64,000 nt of DNA. It comes from Aliirhizobium wenxiniae. Its GTDB lineage: Bacteria; Pseudomonadota; Alphaproteobacteria; Rhizobiales; Rhizobiaceae. The DNA lies in assembly GCF_014201355.1 (NCBI RefSeq), contig NZ_JACHEG010000007.1, forward strand, positions 62,001-126,000, given 5' to 3'. A program made the position numbers and the translations under genes. This document shows positions 50,821-59,431 of the stretch, piece after piece. The notes below the pieces were generated by a model. That model had not been told where the DNA came from. It made no database searches and saw nothing but the letters and a program-made list of their open reading frames with translations. Each line of letters begins with the position of its first letter. Positions within the stretch are counted from its first letter, which is position 1.

Positions 50821-51888
50821 TCAGCGGCGGTTGCGCAGCTGGTCGATCCAGACGGTGACCAGAATGACGAGGCCGATGATGATCTGCTGGGTGAAGGCGG
50901 AGACGCCGTTCATGTTCAATCCGTTGCGCAATATGCCGATGACGAAGGCACCGATCATCGTGCCCGAGATCGTGCCGACCCCGCCGATCAGCGACGTGCC
51001 GCCGATCACCGCGCTGGCGATCGCATCGAGTTCATAAGCGACGCCCTCGTTCGGCTGTGCCGTCACGAGGCGGGACATCAACACGCAGCCGGTAAGACCC
51101 GCAAGCGTGCCGGAAACAACGTAGGTAAAGGCCGTGACGCGCGAAACATTGACGCCGGAAAGCCGCGCCGCATCGGCATTCGAACCGATCGCATAGATGT
51201 AGCGGCCGAGCACCGTGCGGTTCAGCACGAAGGCGGCAATGAAGGCAATCACGATCATCAGCACGACCGGATAGGGAATGCCGGGAAATGTCACGACCGG
51301 AAAACCCTGATCATCGATGGATTCGATGCGGAACAGCGAGCCGTTGCCCAGTTCGCCAAAAGCCTCGCCGAGCCCCGAAACAGCCCGCGCACCGGTGATC
51401 TGCAACGCCACGCCACGGGCAATCAGCATCATACCGAGCGTCGCGATAAACGGCGGCAGCTTGAGCTGGGTGATGACGAAACCGTTGATCAGTCCGCAGA
51501 GCGAACCGGTCAGGATGCCGAGAAGCATGCCGATCCAGATAGGCAGTTGCAGCTCCTTCACCGCAAGCGCTGCCACCACACCGGCCAGCGCCAGAACCGA
51601 GCCGACCGACAAATCGATACCGCCGGTGATGATGACATAGGTTGCGCCGATACCCAGAAGCGCAATCGACGTCACCTGCAGCGCGATCGTCATGCCGTTG
51701 CCGACAGTGAAAAAGGCGCTGCTGGTGGCAGAAAACACCGCCGCCAGCACGAGCAGACTGCCGAGGGCGGCAAATTTCTGGATGATGTCCTTCTGCCGCT
51801 CACTGAGACGGCGACCCTGACCTTTCGTGGTCTGGCCGGAAGACGGGGCCGGCTGCTGCGCCGGTTTTTCGCTGGTCATGTCGGCCAT
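50821..51888 (-). CDS. Sugar ABC transporter permease (RbsC family)
   Basis: A 355-residue inner-membrane permease with about ten spans after a 45-residue hydrophilic N-terminus. Family marks are VIITGGIDLSVGSVLALAGV (~85-105), NGFVITQLKLPPFIATLGMM, IYAIGSNADAARLSGVNVSR and YELDAIASAVIGGTSLIGGV followed by GTISGTMIGA. Four bases after the ATPase gene. Operates with the RbsA- and RbsB-type partners. Confidence 0.93.
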   Translation of the reverse strand: MADMTSEKPAQQPAPSSGQTTKGQGRRLSERQKDIIQKFAALGSLLVLAAVFSATSSAFFTVGNGMTIALQVTSIALLGIGATYVIITGGIDLSVGSVLALAGVVAALAVKELQLPIWIGMLLGILTGSLCGLINGFVITQLKLPPFIATLGMMLIARGVALQITGARAVSGLGEAFGELGNGSLFRIESIDDQGFPVVTFPGIPYPVVLMIVIAFIAAFVLNRTVLGRYIYAIGSNADAARLSGVNVSRVTAFTYVVSGTLAGLTGCVLMSRLVTAQPNEGVAYELDAIASAVIGGTSLIGGVGTISGTMIGAFVIGILRNGLNMNGVSAFTQQIIIGLVILVTVWIDQLRNRR

Positions 51889-51892
51889 GCTC

Positions 51893-53452
51893 TCACAATC
51901 CCTGTTCGCCGCGCCGACCGCTGCCGGACGCGTAATGCATGATTTCTTCCTGGGAGGTGTCCCGCGTTTTCAGCGTCGCGGTGATGTGCCCGCCGTGAAA
52001 GACGGCAACGCGATCGGACATGCCGAGCACTTCCGGCAATTCCGAACTGATCAGCACGACGCCGATGCCGCGCGCCGCAAGCTCGTCCATGATCTGGTAG
52101 ATGGCGAATTTCGCCCCGACATCGATGCCGCGCGTCGGCTCGTCGAAGAACATGATGCGCGGCTCGCGAAACAGCCATTTGCCGATGATGATCTTCTGCT
52201 GGTTGCCACCCGAAAGCAGGCGAACCGGCTGGCTGAGGCTCGGCGTGCGAATGTTGAGGAGATCGACATAACGCTGCCCCGCCTCACGATGCCGCTTGCG
52301 GTCGATCACGCCGAAGCGGTTCGCTATCGCCTCCATCCGCGCCATGACCAGATTGGCATCGACCGGCATCTTCACCGCCAGCCCCTGCGCCTTGCGGTCT
52401 TCGGAAAGATAGGCGATGCCCGCATCGATCGCGCTGCGCGGATCGGAAATCTTCAGTTCATTTCCATCGAGCGTGATCGTGCCCGCATCGAGCGGATCGG
52501 CCCCGAAAATGGCGCGCGCCACCTCGGTTCGCCCTGCCCCCATCAGCCCGGCGAAGCCCAGAATCTCGCCACGGCGGATTTCGAAACTGATGTCGGAGAA
52601 AACACCGCGTCTGGTCAGGCCGATTGCCGAAAAGATCACCTCATCGCCCGGCACCCGAGTCGGCTCGGGAAACTTGTCCTCCAGCGAGCGCCCCACCATC
52701 CGCGCGACGATGTCGTCGACGGTAAGATTGTCGAAATCGTCGGTGGAGATATAGCGTCCGTCCCGCAGAACCGTCACCCGATCGACGATCTCTGCCATCT
52801 CGTCCAGCCGGTGCGAGATATAGATGATGCCGGTTCCCTGAGCCTTCAGATCCCGGATCACCTTGAACAGAAGCTGCGCTTCCTGTTCGGTCAGAGACGA
52901 GGTCGGCTCGTCCATGATCAGCACGGTGGCGTCCAGTGAAAGCGCCTTGGCGATCTCCACCATCTGACACTGAGCAACCGACAGCGTGCGCACCTGCACA
53001 TTCGGATCGATGTCGACGCCAAGCCGGTCGAGACAGCGCTTTGCATCCGCGACCAGCTTTTTCCGGTCGACGAGAAAACCGCGCCGCGGCTCGCGGGCGA
53101 GATAGATGTTTTCCGCTACCGTCAGATGCGGGACGAGATTGAGTTCCTGATGGATGATGGCAATACCGGCAGCCTCGGACTGCAAGGTCGAGGCAAACTG
53201 CACGGGCTCACCCTTGAAGGTGATCGAACCCGAATTCGGCTGGTAGACGCCGCTGATGATCTTCATCAGCGTCGATTTTCCGGCCCCGTTCTCTCCACAG
53301 ACGGCATGCACCTCGCCGGCGCGCAGATCGAAACTGACGCCCGAAAGAGCCTTTACGCCCGGAAATTCCTTGGACACACCCTCAAGCTTCAACAGCACGG
53401 CATGCCCAAGGGCATGACCAGCCATGCCTGCAGGTTGCGGCACTCCTCCCAT
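51893..53452 (-). CDS. Sugar ABC transporter ATP-binding protein (RbsA family, two ATPase domains)
   Basis: A 519-residue double ABC protein. The first domain has Walker A CGENGAGKSTLMKII (~56-70), signature LSVAQCQMVEIAKALS and Walker B ATVLIMDEPTSSLTE. The second has the degenerate Walker A GLMGAGRTEVARAIF and signature LLSGGNQQKIIIGKWL, then MFFDEPTRGIDVGAK, as normal for CUT2 importers. ATG 53452 has AGGAG upstream; an in-frame start at 53560 is in the operator region. First gene of the nine-gene operon, divergent from a FadR-type regulator. Confidence 0.93.
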   Translation of the reverse strand: MGGVPQPAGMAGHALGHAVLLKLEGVSKEFPGVKALSGVSFDLRAGEVHAVCGENGAGKSTLMKIISGVYQPNSGSITFKGEPVQFASTLQSEAAGIAIIHQELNLVPHLTVAENIYLAREPRRGFLVDRKKLVADAKRCLDRLGVDIDPNVQVRTLSVAQCQMVEIAKALSLDATVLIMDEPTSSLTEQEAQLLFKVIRDLKAQGTGIIYISHRLDEMAEIVDRVTVLRDGRYISTDDFDNLTVDDIVARMVGRSLEDKFPEPTRVPGDEVIFSAIGLTRRGVFSDISFEIRRGEILGFAGLMGAGRTEVARAIFGADPLDAGTITLDGNELKISDPRSAIDAGIAYLSEDRKAQGLAVKMPVDANLVMARMEAIANRFGVIDRKRHREAGQRYVDLLNIRTPSLSQPVRLLSGGNQQKIIIGKWLFREPRIMFFDEPTRGIDVGAKFAIYQIMDELAARGIGVVLISSELPEVLGMSDRVAVFHGGHITATLKTRDTSQEEIMHYASGSGRRGEQGL

Positions 53453-53519
53453 CGCGATCTCCTCTTCGCGCAAGAGCTTCCCAGGGCTCTTGCCGATTAT
53501 CAAATCGCGGCTGCGCCAT

Positions 53520-53532
53520 TTGGTCAAGCCAA
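53520..53532. promoter_or_regulatory. Candidate FadR-type operator in the fucose-operon promoter region
   Basis: TTGGTCAAGCCAA is a TTGG/CCAA dyad in the 165-base divergent region between the rbsA-like gene and the regulator gene, 68 bases from the rbsA-like start. The form fits FadR-subfamily operators. Confidence 0.45.
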
Positions 53533-53617
53533 TTTGCAGATTTTTCTTGCGCCGTACCAATTTTTAGCGCCAACTGGACGGGAAATGCCTGTTAATTACG
53601 CAATTGGCCAGACCTCA

Positions 53618-54289
53618 ATGACGGATACACGACGCCTTTACCAGCAGACAGCAGACCGCGTCCGGCAGCTTATCGCCAAGGGCGACCACCAGGCCGGCGC
53701 GCGTCTTCCCGCAGAGCGCGAACTCGCCCAGCAACTCGGCGTCTCGCGCCCTTCGCTTCGGGAAGCGCTGATTGCACTCGAAATCGACGGTACGATCGAA
53801 ATCCGCATGGGGTCGGGCATCTATGTGCTCAACACGGCAAAACCGGCCGGCAACGGTCGCTCGCTGGGAGAAAGCCCGTCGGAACTGATGCAGGCCCGTG
53901 CGGTCATCGAAAGCGCCATCATCGTCCAGGCGGCCGCAACGATGACAGAAGAAACGCTTGCCACTTTGCGCGCGACTCTGGAGGCGATGGCTGACGACAT
54001 CGCCAACACGCGAAAACCGATCGAGCAGGATCGCGCCTTTCACCTGATCATTGCGGAGAGCACCGGCAATACGCTGCTTGCGGAGATCGTCGAGAACCTG
54101 TTCGACGAACGCCACAGCCCGCTATCTGCCGGCATTCGCGGTCATTTCGAAACGGCCGACAGCTGGACGGCGGCGCTCACCGAACATCATGCCATATTGG
54201 CGGCGCTCGAAGCCCGCGATCCACTGGCGGCACAGGCGGCGATGCATTCGCACCTTACCGCTTCGGGCCGCCGCTGGCTTGAGAACTAA
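53618..54289 (+). CDS. FadR-subfamily GntR regulator of the fucose operon
   Basis: A 223-residue regulator. Winged helix at residues ~5-72 (LPAERELAQQLGVSRPSLRE, IRMGSGIYVLN) and FCD domain with EQDRAFHLIIAESTGNTLLA and LTEHHAILAALEARDP. It is close in sequence to the FadR-type regulator at 35913-36626 (shared LPAEREL...LGVSRP, IRMGSG), suggesting paralogues that split hexuronate and fucose control. ATG 53618 is the first residue of the conserved region; its ribosome-binding site is weak. Confidence 0.9.
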   Translation: MTDTRRLYQQTADRVRQLIAKGDHQAGARLPAERELAQQLGVSRPSLREALIALEIDGTIEIRMGSGIYVLNTAKPAGNGRSLGESPSELMQARAVIESAIIVQAAATMTEETLATLRATLEAMADDIANTRKPIEQDRAFHLIIAESTGNTLLAEIVENLFDERHSPLSAGIRGHFETADSWTAALTEHHAILAALEARDPLAAQAAMHSHLTASGRRWLEN

Positions 54290-54295
54290 ACGACC

Positions 54296-55465
54296 TTAGA
54301 GCGCGCGGATATAGCCGCTCAACCGCTCGGCCGCATCCTCGATCTGTTTCGGATCGCGCAGATAACAGGCACGCATGAAGGTCTCGCCGCCCACACCGAA
54401 AGCCGTGCCCGGAGCCAGGCCGACACCCGTCGCATCGACGATCTTGAACGCTTCGGCACGCGCATCCGTCACGCCGTCGATCTTCAGGAAGGCGTAGAGC
54501 GCACCCGGCGGCCGGCGGGTCTCGACCCGGTTGGTCGCCACCAGCGCATCGCAGAGAATGTCGCGCGAGGTCCGCGCCCGCTCGATATTGGTGCGGACGA
54601 AATCGTCGCCCTGATCGAGCGCCGCGATCGCGCCCTTCTGCATGAACTGCGCCACGCCGGACGTGGAATACTGGATGAGGTTCGTCAGCGTCTGGCCGAT
54701 TTCGGCAGGTGCCACCATCCAGCCGACACGCCAGCCGGTCATGCACCAGTTCTTCGAAAACGACTGGGCAAAGATGATGCGGTCATCCTTGTCCATCACA
54801 TCCATGAAGGACGGAGCGCGGGCACCATCGAAATAATAGAGACCATAGATCTCGTCGGCGATGATCCAAAGACCATGCTTGCGGGCAAGATCGAGCACGG
54901 CGGCCAGATCTTCCTTCGTCGCCGTCCAGCCCGTCGGGTTCGATGGCGAGTTGATGAACAGCGCCTTGGTCTTCGGGGTGATCGCAGCAGCGAAACGATC
55001 GATATCGATCTTCCATTGCCCGTCGACGAAATCCAGCGCCACCGCCTTCGGCTTTACTTCCGCCACCAGCGCGGCATGCATGGCATTCGGCCATGACGGC
55101 GAAAAATAGATGATCTCGTCACCGGCCGAAACCGTCGCCTGGATTGCCAGCACGATCGACTGCATGCCCGAACCGGTCACATAGATATTGTCGACCGAAA
55201 GATCGGTTGCGTAATGGCGCTGATAATAGCGCACGATCGCCTGACGAAGCTCGGGTATCCCTTGCGTCCAGGTATAGAAGGTCTCTCCCGCAACAAGCGC
55301 ATCCGCTGCTGTCTTCGTAATGAAATCCGGCGTCGGCAGATCACCCTCACCGATCCACAGCGGCAGCAGGTTGTCGCGCCCCCTGGCATAGGTGACGATT
55401 TCGCCAATCCCGCTGCGAGGTGCTGCTGCGGCACGGGCGCTGATATCCGGTCTGATAAAGTTCAT
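54296..55465 (-). CDS. PLP-dependent aminotransferase, class I/II
   Basis: A 389-residue fold-type I aminotransferase. Substrate/PLP region: SARAAAAPRSGIGEIVTYAR at the start, FYTWTQGIPELRQAIVRYYQ, VTGSGMQSIVLAIQATVSAG. PLP motifs: INSPSNPTGW, ADEIYGLYYFDGAR, and Schiff-base Lys in AQSFSKNWCMTGWRVGW. The substrate is unknown. ATG 55465 starts the conserved part; a TTG at 55507 would add 14 residues. Its stop lies six bases from the convergent regulator stop. The Lrp-type gene upstream on the same strand and arginase beyond hint at amino-acid catabolism. Confidence 0.88.
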   Translation of the reverse strand: MNFIRPDISARAAAAPRSGIGEIVTYARGRDNLLPLWIGEGDLPTPDFITKTAADALVAGETFYTWTQGIPELRQAIVRYYQRHYATDLSVDNIYVTGSGMQSIVLAIQATVSAGDEIIYFSPSWPNAMHAALVAEVKPKAVALDFVDGQWKIDIDRFAAAITPKTKALFINSPSNPTGWTATKEDLAAVLDLARKHGLWIIADEIYGLYYFDGARAPSFMDVMDKDDRIIFAQSFSKNWCMTGWRVGWMVAPAEIGQTLTNLIQYSTSGVAQFMQKGAIAALDQGDDFVRTNIERARTSRDILCDALVATNRVETRRPPGALYAFLKIDGVTDARAEAFKIVDATGVGLAPGTAFGVGGETFMRACYLRDPKQIEDAAERLSGYIRAL

Positions 55466-55568
55466 GAAAGGCGTCTCGACTTGAAGAAAATCAATTGCAG
55501 GGCGCAAGGACTAAGCGCGTCGATTGTGGCCGTCAACGGGCAGAATCTTAAGCCGGACGCGAAAATGC

Positions 55569-56006
55569 TCAGAGCCGCGCCCGTGTGCTGCGCGGCGTTG
55601 CCAGAAGCAGGTTCGTCTCGCTGGCGGTGATGCCCTGAACGAGCCTGATGCGGCGCAGTACATTGTCGAAGTCTGCAAGCGTTGCCGTGCCCAGCTCGAC
55701 GATCAGGTCCCAGCGACCGTTGGTCGTGTGGATTTCGGAAACCTCGGGAAAACCGCCCAGCGTCTGGATCACCCGGTCCGCGACGCGGCCCTCGATCTCG
55801 ACCATCATGATGCCGCGCACCGGCAGTTCCACCGCATCCGCCCTCAGGATTACCGTGTAGCCGAGAATGTCGCGGTTGCGCTCCAGCTTTTCCATGCGCG
55901 CACGCACGGTCGCTCTCGACGTGCCGAGATTGGCCGCCAGATCCGAAATGCTGCGGCGGGCATCGTGACGCAAAAGCGTCACTAGCTTGTGGTCGAATTC
56001 ATCCAT
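55569..56006 (-). CDS. Lrp/AsnC family transcriptional regulator
   Basis: A 145-residue regulator. N-terminal winged helix (DHKLVTLLRHDARRSISDLA, then ANLGTSRATVRARMEKLE) and C-terminal RAM domain (VELPVRGIMMVEIEGRVADR, GRWDLIVELGT). Divergent from the arginase-ornithine cyclodeaminase pair and therefore the likely arginine- or ornithine-responsive activator of those genes. The 115-base gap between them holds no operator I could assign. Confidence 0.92.
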   Translation of the reverse strand: MDEFDHKLVTLLRHDARRSISDLAANLGTSRATVRARMEKLERNRDILGYTVILRADAVELPVRGIMMVEIEGRVADRVIQTLGGFPEVSEIHTTNGRWDLIVELGTATLADFDNVLRRIRLVQGITASETNLLLATPRSTRARL

Positions 56007-56121
56007 GGACAGATTGATAGATCATGCTGCCGAAATGGGAAGCTATTTTATCAATTCTGGCAAATCGATCCATTCAATCCGCCACGGACTCATGATCATT
56101 TTCAATAAACGGAGTAGACTC

Positions 56122-57042
56122 ATGCATTGCAGACTTATCGGTATTCCTCTTCAGGACGGCGCTTCCCGGCTTGGCTGTGAAATGGGTCCAAGCGCGCTGC
56201 GCGTTGCGGATCTGGCGGGCGCGCTGAAAGAACTCGGCCACGAGGTCACCGATACCGGCAATGTGGTCATCGGCGAGCTTCCCGATATCCGCCATCCGAA
56301 CCCGGCCGTGCGCAACCTGCCGCAAATCGCCGCCTGGACAAAGCTCCTGACCGAGGTCGCCTATCGCGAGGCAGCCAAGGGCATGCCGATCTTCATGGGT
56401 GGCGATCATGCGCTCTCTGCCGGCACCATCGCCGGTGTCGCCCGCCACGCGGCCGACCAAGACCGTCCGCTTTTCGTTCTCTGGCTCGACGCGCACACGG
56501 ATTTCCATACGCTCGATTCGACCACGAGCGGCAATCTGCATGGGCTCCCCGCCGCTTACTATACCGGTCAGGCCGGCTTCGAAGGTTACCTGCCGCCGCT
56601 TTCCCACGCCGTCGATCCCGCCAATCTGTGCATGATCGGCATCCGCAGCGTCGACCCGGCCGAGCGCGAGACGATCAAGCGGAATGCCGTGACGGTCCAT
56701 GACATGCGCACGATCGACGAGCACGGCGTCGCCGTTCTGGTGCGCCAGTTTCTCGAAAGGGTCGAGGCAGCAAACGGCATGCTGCATGTCAGCCTCGACG
56801 TCGATTTCCTCGACCCGTCGATCGCGCCCGCCGTCGGCACCACGGTTCCGGGTGGCGCCACCTTCCGCGAGGCGCATCTGGTCATGGAAATGCTGCATGA
56901 CAGCGGCCTCGTCACCAGCCTCGATCTGGTCGAGCTCAACCCCTTCCTCGACGAGCGCGGCCGCACCGCGACGCTTCTCGTCGATCTTACCGCAAGCCTG
57001 ATGGGACGCACCGTCCTAGACCGACCGACAAGGAGCTACTGA
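56122..57042 (+). CDS. rocF: Arginase
   Basis: A 306-residue binuclear manganese hydrolase: L-arginine to ornithine plus urea. Metal-binding motifs: GGDHALSAGTIAG (~93-105), LWLDAHTDFHTLDS (~120-133), and SLDVDFLDPSIAPAVGTTVP (~226-245). ATG 56122 (MHCRLIGIPLQDGASRLGCE) has GGAG eight bases upstream and matches arginase starts; a longer upstream frame is unsupported. It overlaps the next gene by TGATG, so ornithine is passed on. Confidence 0.96.
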   Translation: MHCRLIGIPLQDGASRLGCEMGPSALRVADLAGALKELGHEVTDTGNVVIGELPDIRHPNPAVRNLPQIAAWTKLLTEVAYREAAKGMPIFMGGDHALSAGTIAGVARHAADQDRPLFVLWLDAHTDFHTLDSTTSGNLHGLPAAYYTGQAGFEGYLPPLSHAVDPANLCMIGIRSVDPAERETIKRNAVTVHDMRTIDEHGVAVLVRQFLERVEAANGMLHVSLDVDFLDPSIAPAVGTTVPGGATFREAHLVMEMLHDSGLVTSLDLVELNPFLDERGRTATLLVDLTASLMGRTVLDRPTRSY

Positions 57043-58121
57043 TGCCGGCCGAACAGAACCTCAACATCGTCCCCTTCATCAGCGTCGAGAACATGATGGA
57101 TCTCGTGCTTTCAACCGGCACCGAGACCTTCCTGAAGGAACTCGCCGCCTATGTGGAAGAGGATTTTTCCCGTTGGGAACTGTTCGATAAGGTCGCCCGC
57201 ATCCCCGCCCATTCGCGTGACGGCGTCATCGAACTGATGCCGGCAAGCGACGGCAAGCTCTACGCGTTCAAATATGTCAACGGGCATCCGAAGAACACGA
57301 AAAGCGGCCGCCAGACGGTGACTGCTTTCGGCGTTCTTTCCGATGTCGAAAGTGGCTATCCGTTGCTTCTGTCCGAGATGACCATCCTGACGGCGCTGCG
57401 CACCGCCGCCACGTCCGCCGTCGCGGCAAAGCACCTTGCCCCGAAGGGTGCCAGAACCATGGCCCTGATAGGCAACGGCGCCCAGAGCGAGTTCCAGGCG
57501 CTCGCCTTCCGCTCGCTTCTCGGCATCGAGAACCTGCGCCTTTACGATATCGATCCTGCTGCCACCGATCGCTGCCGCCGCAACCTTGCCCATCTCGGCT
57601 TGAACATCACCGCCTGCCGCACCGCCGAAGAAGCGGTCGAGGGCGCCGACATCATCACCACCGCGACGGCAGACAAGCGCAATGCAACGATCCTCACCGA
57701 CAACATGATCGGCCCCGGCGTGCATATCAATGCTGTCGGTGGCGATAGCCCCGGCAAGACCGAACTGCACCGGGATATCCTGACACGCTCTTCGATCTTC
57801 GTCGAATACCCGCCGCAGACCCGCATTGAAGGCGAGATCCAGCAGCTGGCCCCTGATTATCCGGTCACCGAACTCTGGCAGGTGATTACCGGCCAGACGA
57901 CAGGCCGTAGTGACGACCGCCAGATCACCCTGTTCGATAGCGTCGGTTTCGCAACAGAGGACTTCGCGGCCCTCCGTTACGTCTACGACAAGCTGCGCGG
58001 CAGCACCTGTTACGAAAAGCTCGATCTGGTCGCAGACCCCGACGAGCCGCGCGACCTGTTCGGCATGCTTCTGCGCCGCCAGGCGGCAGCGCAGAAATCA
58101 GCGGAACCGGTTATCGCTTAA
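57042..58121 (+). CDS. ocd: Ornithine cyclodeaminase
   Basis: A 359-residue NAD-dependent enzyme converting L-ornithine to L-proline and ammonia. Marks include KYVNGHPKNTKSGRQTVTAF (~78-97) with catalytic Lys, the Rossmann motif LIGNGAQSEFQALAF (~141-155), EGADIITTATADK and INAVGGDSPGKTELH. Translationally coupled to arginase. Rhizobia and agrobacteria use the pair to turn arginine into proline. Its TAA shares the palindrome TTAA with the stop of the convergent deaminase gene. Confidence 0.95.
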   Translation: MPAEQNLNIVPFISVENMMDLVLSTGTETFLKELAAYVEEDFSRWELFDKVARIPAHSRDGVIELMPASDGKLYAFKYVNGHPKNTKSGRQTVTAFGVLSDVESGYPLLLSEMTILTALRTAATSAVAAKHLAPKGARTMALIGNGAQSEFQALAFRSLLGIENLRLYDIDPAATDRCRRNLAHLGLNITACRTAEEAVEGADIITTATADKRNATILTDNMIGPGVHINAVGGDSPGKTELHRDILTRSSIFVEYPPQTRIEGEIQQLAPDYPVTELWQVITGQTTGRSDDRQITLFDSVGFATEDFAALRYVYDKLRGSTCYEKLDLVADPDEPRDLFGMLLRRQAAAQKSAEPVIA

Positions 58122-59407
58122 TTCCGTGTCGTCGGGTTGCGGCCGGCGTCGATCATACCCGGCCGGCCATCGAGCTGAAGATGCGAAATCTTCGGCTCGG
58201 TGCGGGCGATCACCTTGCCGCGACGGATCACGGCAAGCCGCGTCGGCTTCAGTCGCAGCGCTTCCAGCACGTCTTCCGCCTGCAGCATGACGAGATCGGC
58301 ATTGCAGCCGACCGACAGGCCGTAGTTTTGCAAGCCCATCGTCTTCGCCGAATTGACAGTCAGCGCATCAAAAATCTGCTTTTTGTCTTCAACGCCGGAC
58401 ATCTGCGCCACATGGATCGCCATGTGGCCGACTTCCAGCATGTCGCCGGAGCCCATCGAGTACCAGGGGTCCATCACGCAGTCATGGCCGAAGGAAACGT
58501 TGAGGCCCGCCGCCATCAGCTCGCGCACCCGCGTCATGCCGCGACGCTTCGGATAGGTATCGTGCCGGCCCTGCAGCATGATGTTGATCAGCGGGTTGGG
58601 GATGACGTTGATCTCGGCCTCCGCCATCAGCGGAATGAGCTTCGAGACGTAATAATTGTCCATCGAATGCATCGAGGTCAGGTGCGAACCGGCAACCCGG
58701 CCCTGCAGGCCGAAACGCACGGTCTCAGCCGCCAGCGTCTCGATATGGCGGGACATCGGATCATCCGTCTCGTCGCAATGCATGTCGACCGGCAGGCCGC
58801 GATCAGCGGCGATGCGGCAGAGCGCTTCAACGGAGGCCGCACCATCCTGCATGGTCCGCTCGAAATGCGGAATGCCGCCGACGATATCGACACCCATGTC
58901 GAGCGCCCGTTCCAGCGACTTTACCCCATCCGCCGCGCGATAATATCCGTCCTGCGGGAAGGCGACGGTCTGCAGGTCGATATAGGGCGCAACGCGCTCC
59001 TTCACTTCCAGCATTGCCTCCGCCGTCACCAGCCGCGGATCGGATGTGTCCACATGGGTGCGGATATGCAGCAGCCCTTGAGAAACGGCCAGATCGCAAT
59101 AGGCGAGCGCCCGCTCGACCAGTGCTTCCTTCGTCAGCATCGGCCGAAGCTCGCCCCAGAGCGCAATGCCTTCCAGCAGCGTGCCGGAGGTGTTCATCCG
59201 GGGCAGGCCGAGCGACAGCGTGGCATCCATATGGAAATGCGGATCGACGAAGGACGTGCTGACCAGCCGGTTCGTCGCGTCGATTGTTTCGCTCGCCTCA
59301 CCTGCAATATTCGCCTCGATCGCGGCGATCTTGCCGCCGGTCACGGCAATATCCACGCCCTTGCGGCCGTCCGGCAGGTTGGCGTTTTTGATGATGAGAT
59401 CGAACAT
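58118..59407 (-). CDS. Cytosine deaminase-like amidohydrolase
   Basis: A 429-residue metal-dependent deaminase. Metal motifs: DPHFHMDATLSLG (~55-67), DMHCDETDDPMSRH (~208-221), AGSHLTSMHSMDN and GHDCVMDPWYSMGSGDMLEV (~310-330), the last being a CodA-type signature. Cytosine, creatinine-like or ammelide-like substrates occur in this family, so the substrate is tentative. GAGGAG precedes the ATG. It is the last gene of an operon with a BmpA-type importer and an amidase, which favours a nucleobase or related heterocycle. Confidence 0.87.
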   Translation of the reverse strand: MFDLIIKNANLPDGRKGVDIAVTGGKIAAIEANIAGEASETIDATNRLVSTSFVDPHFHMDATLSLGLPRMNTSGTLLEGIALWGELRPMLTKEALVERALAYCDLAVSQGLLHIRTHVDTSDPRLVTAEAMLEVKERVAPYIDLQTVAFPQDGYYRAADGVKSLERALDMGVDIVGGIPHFERTMQDGAASVEALCRIAADRGLPVDMHCDETDDPMSRHIETLAAETVRFGLQGRVAGSHLTSMHSMDNYYVSKLIPLMAEAEINVIPNPLINIMLQGRHDTYPKRRGMTRVRELMAAGLNVSFGHDCVMDPWYSMGSGDMLEVGHMAIHVAQMSGVEDKKQIFDALTVNSAKTMGLQNYGLSVGCNADLVMLQAEDVLEALRLKPTRLAVIRRGKVIARTEPKISHLQLDGRPGMIDAGRNPTTRN

Positions 59408-59431
59408 GAAAAACTCCTCGGAATTGAAAAC

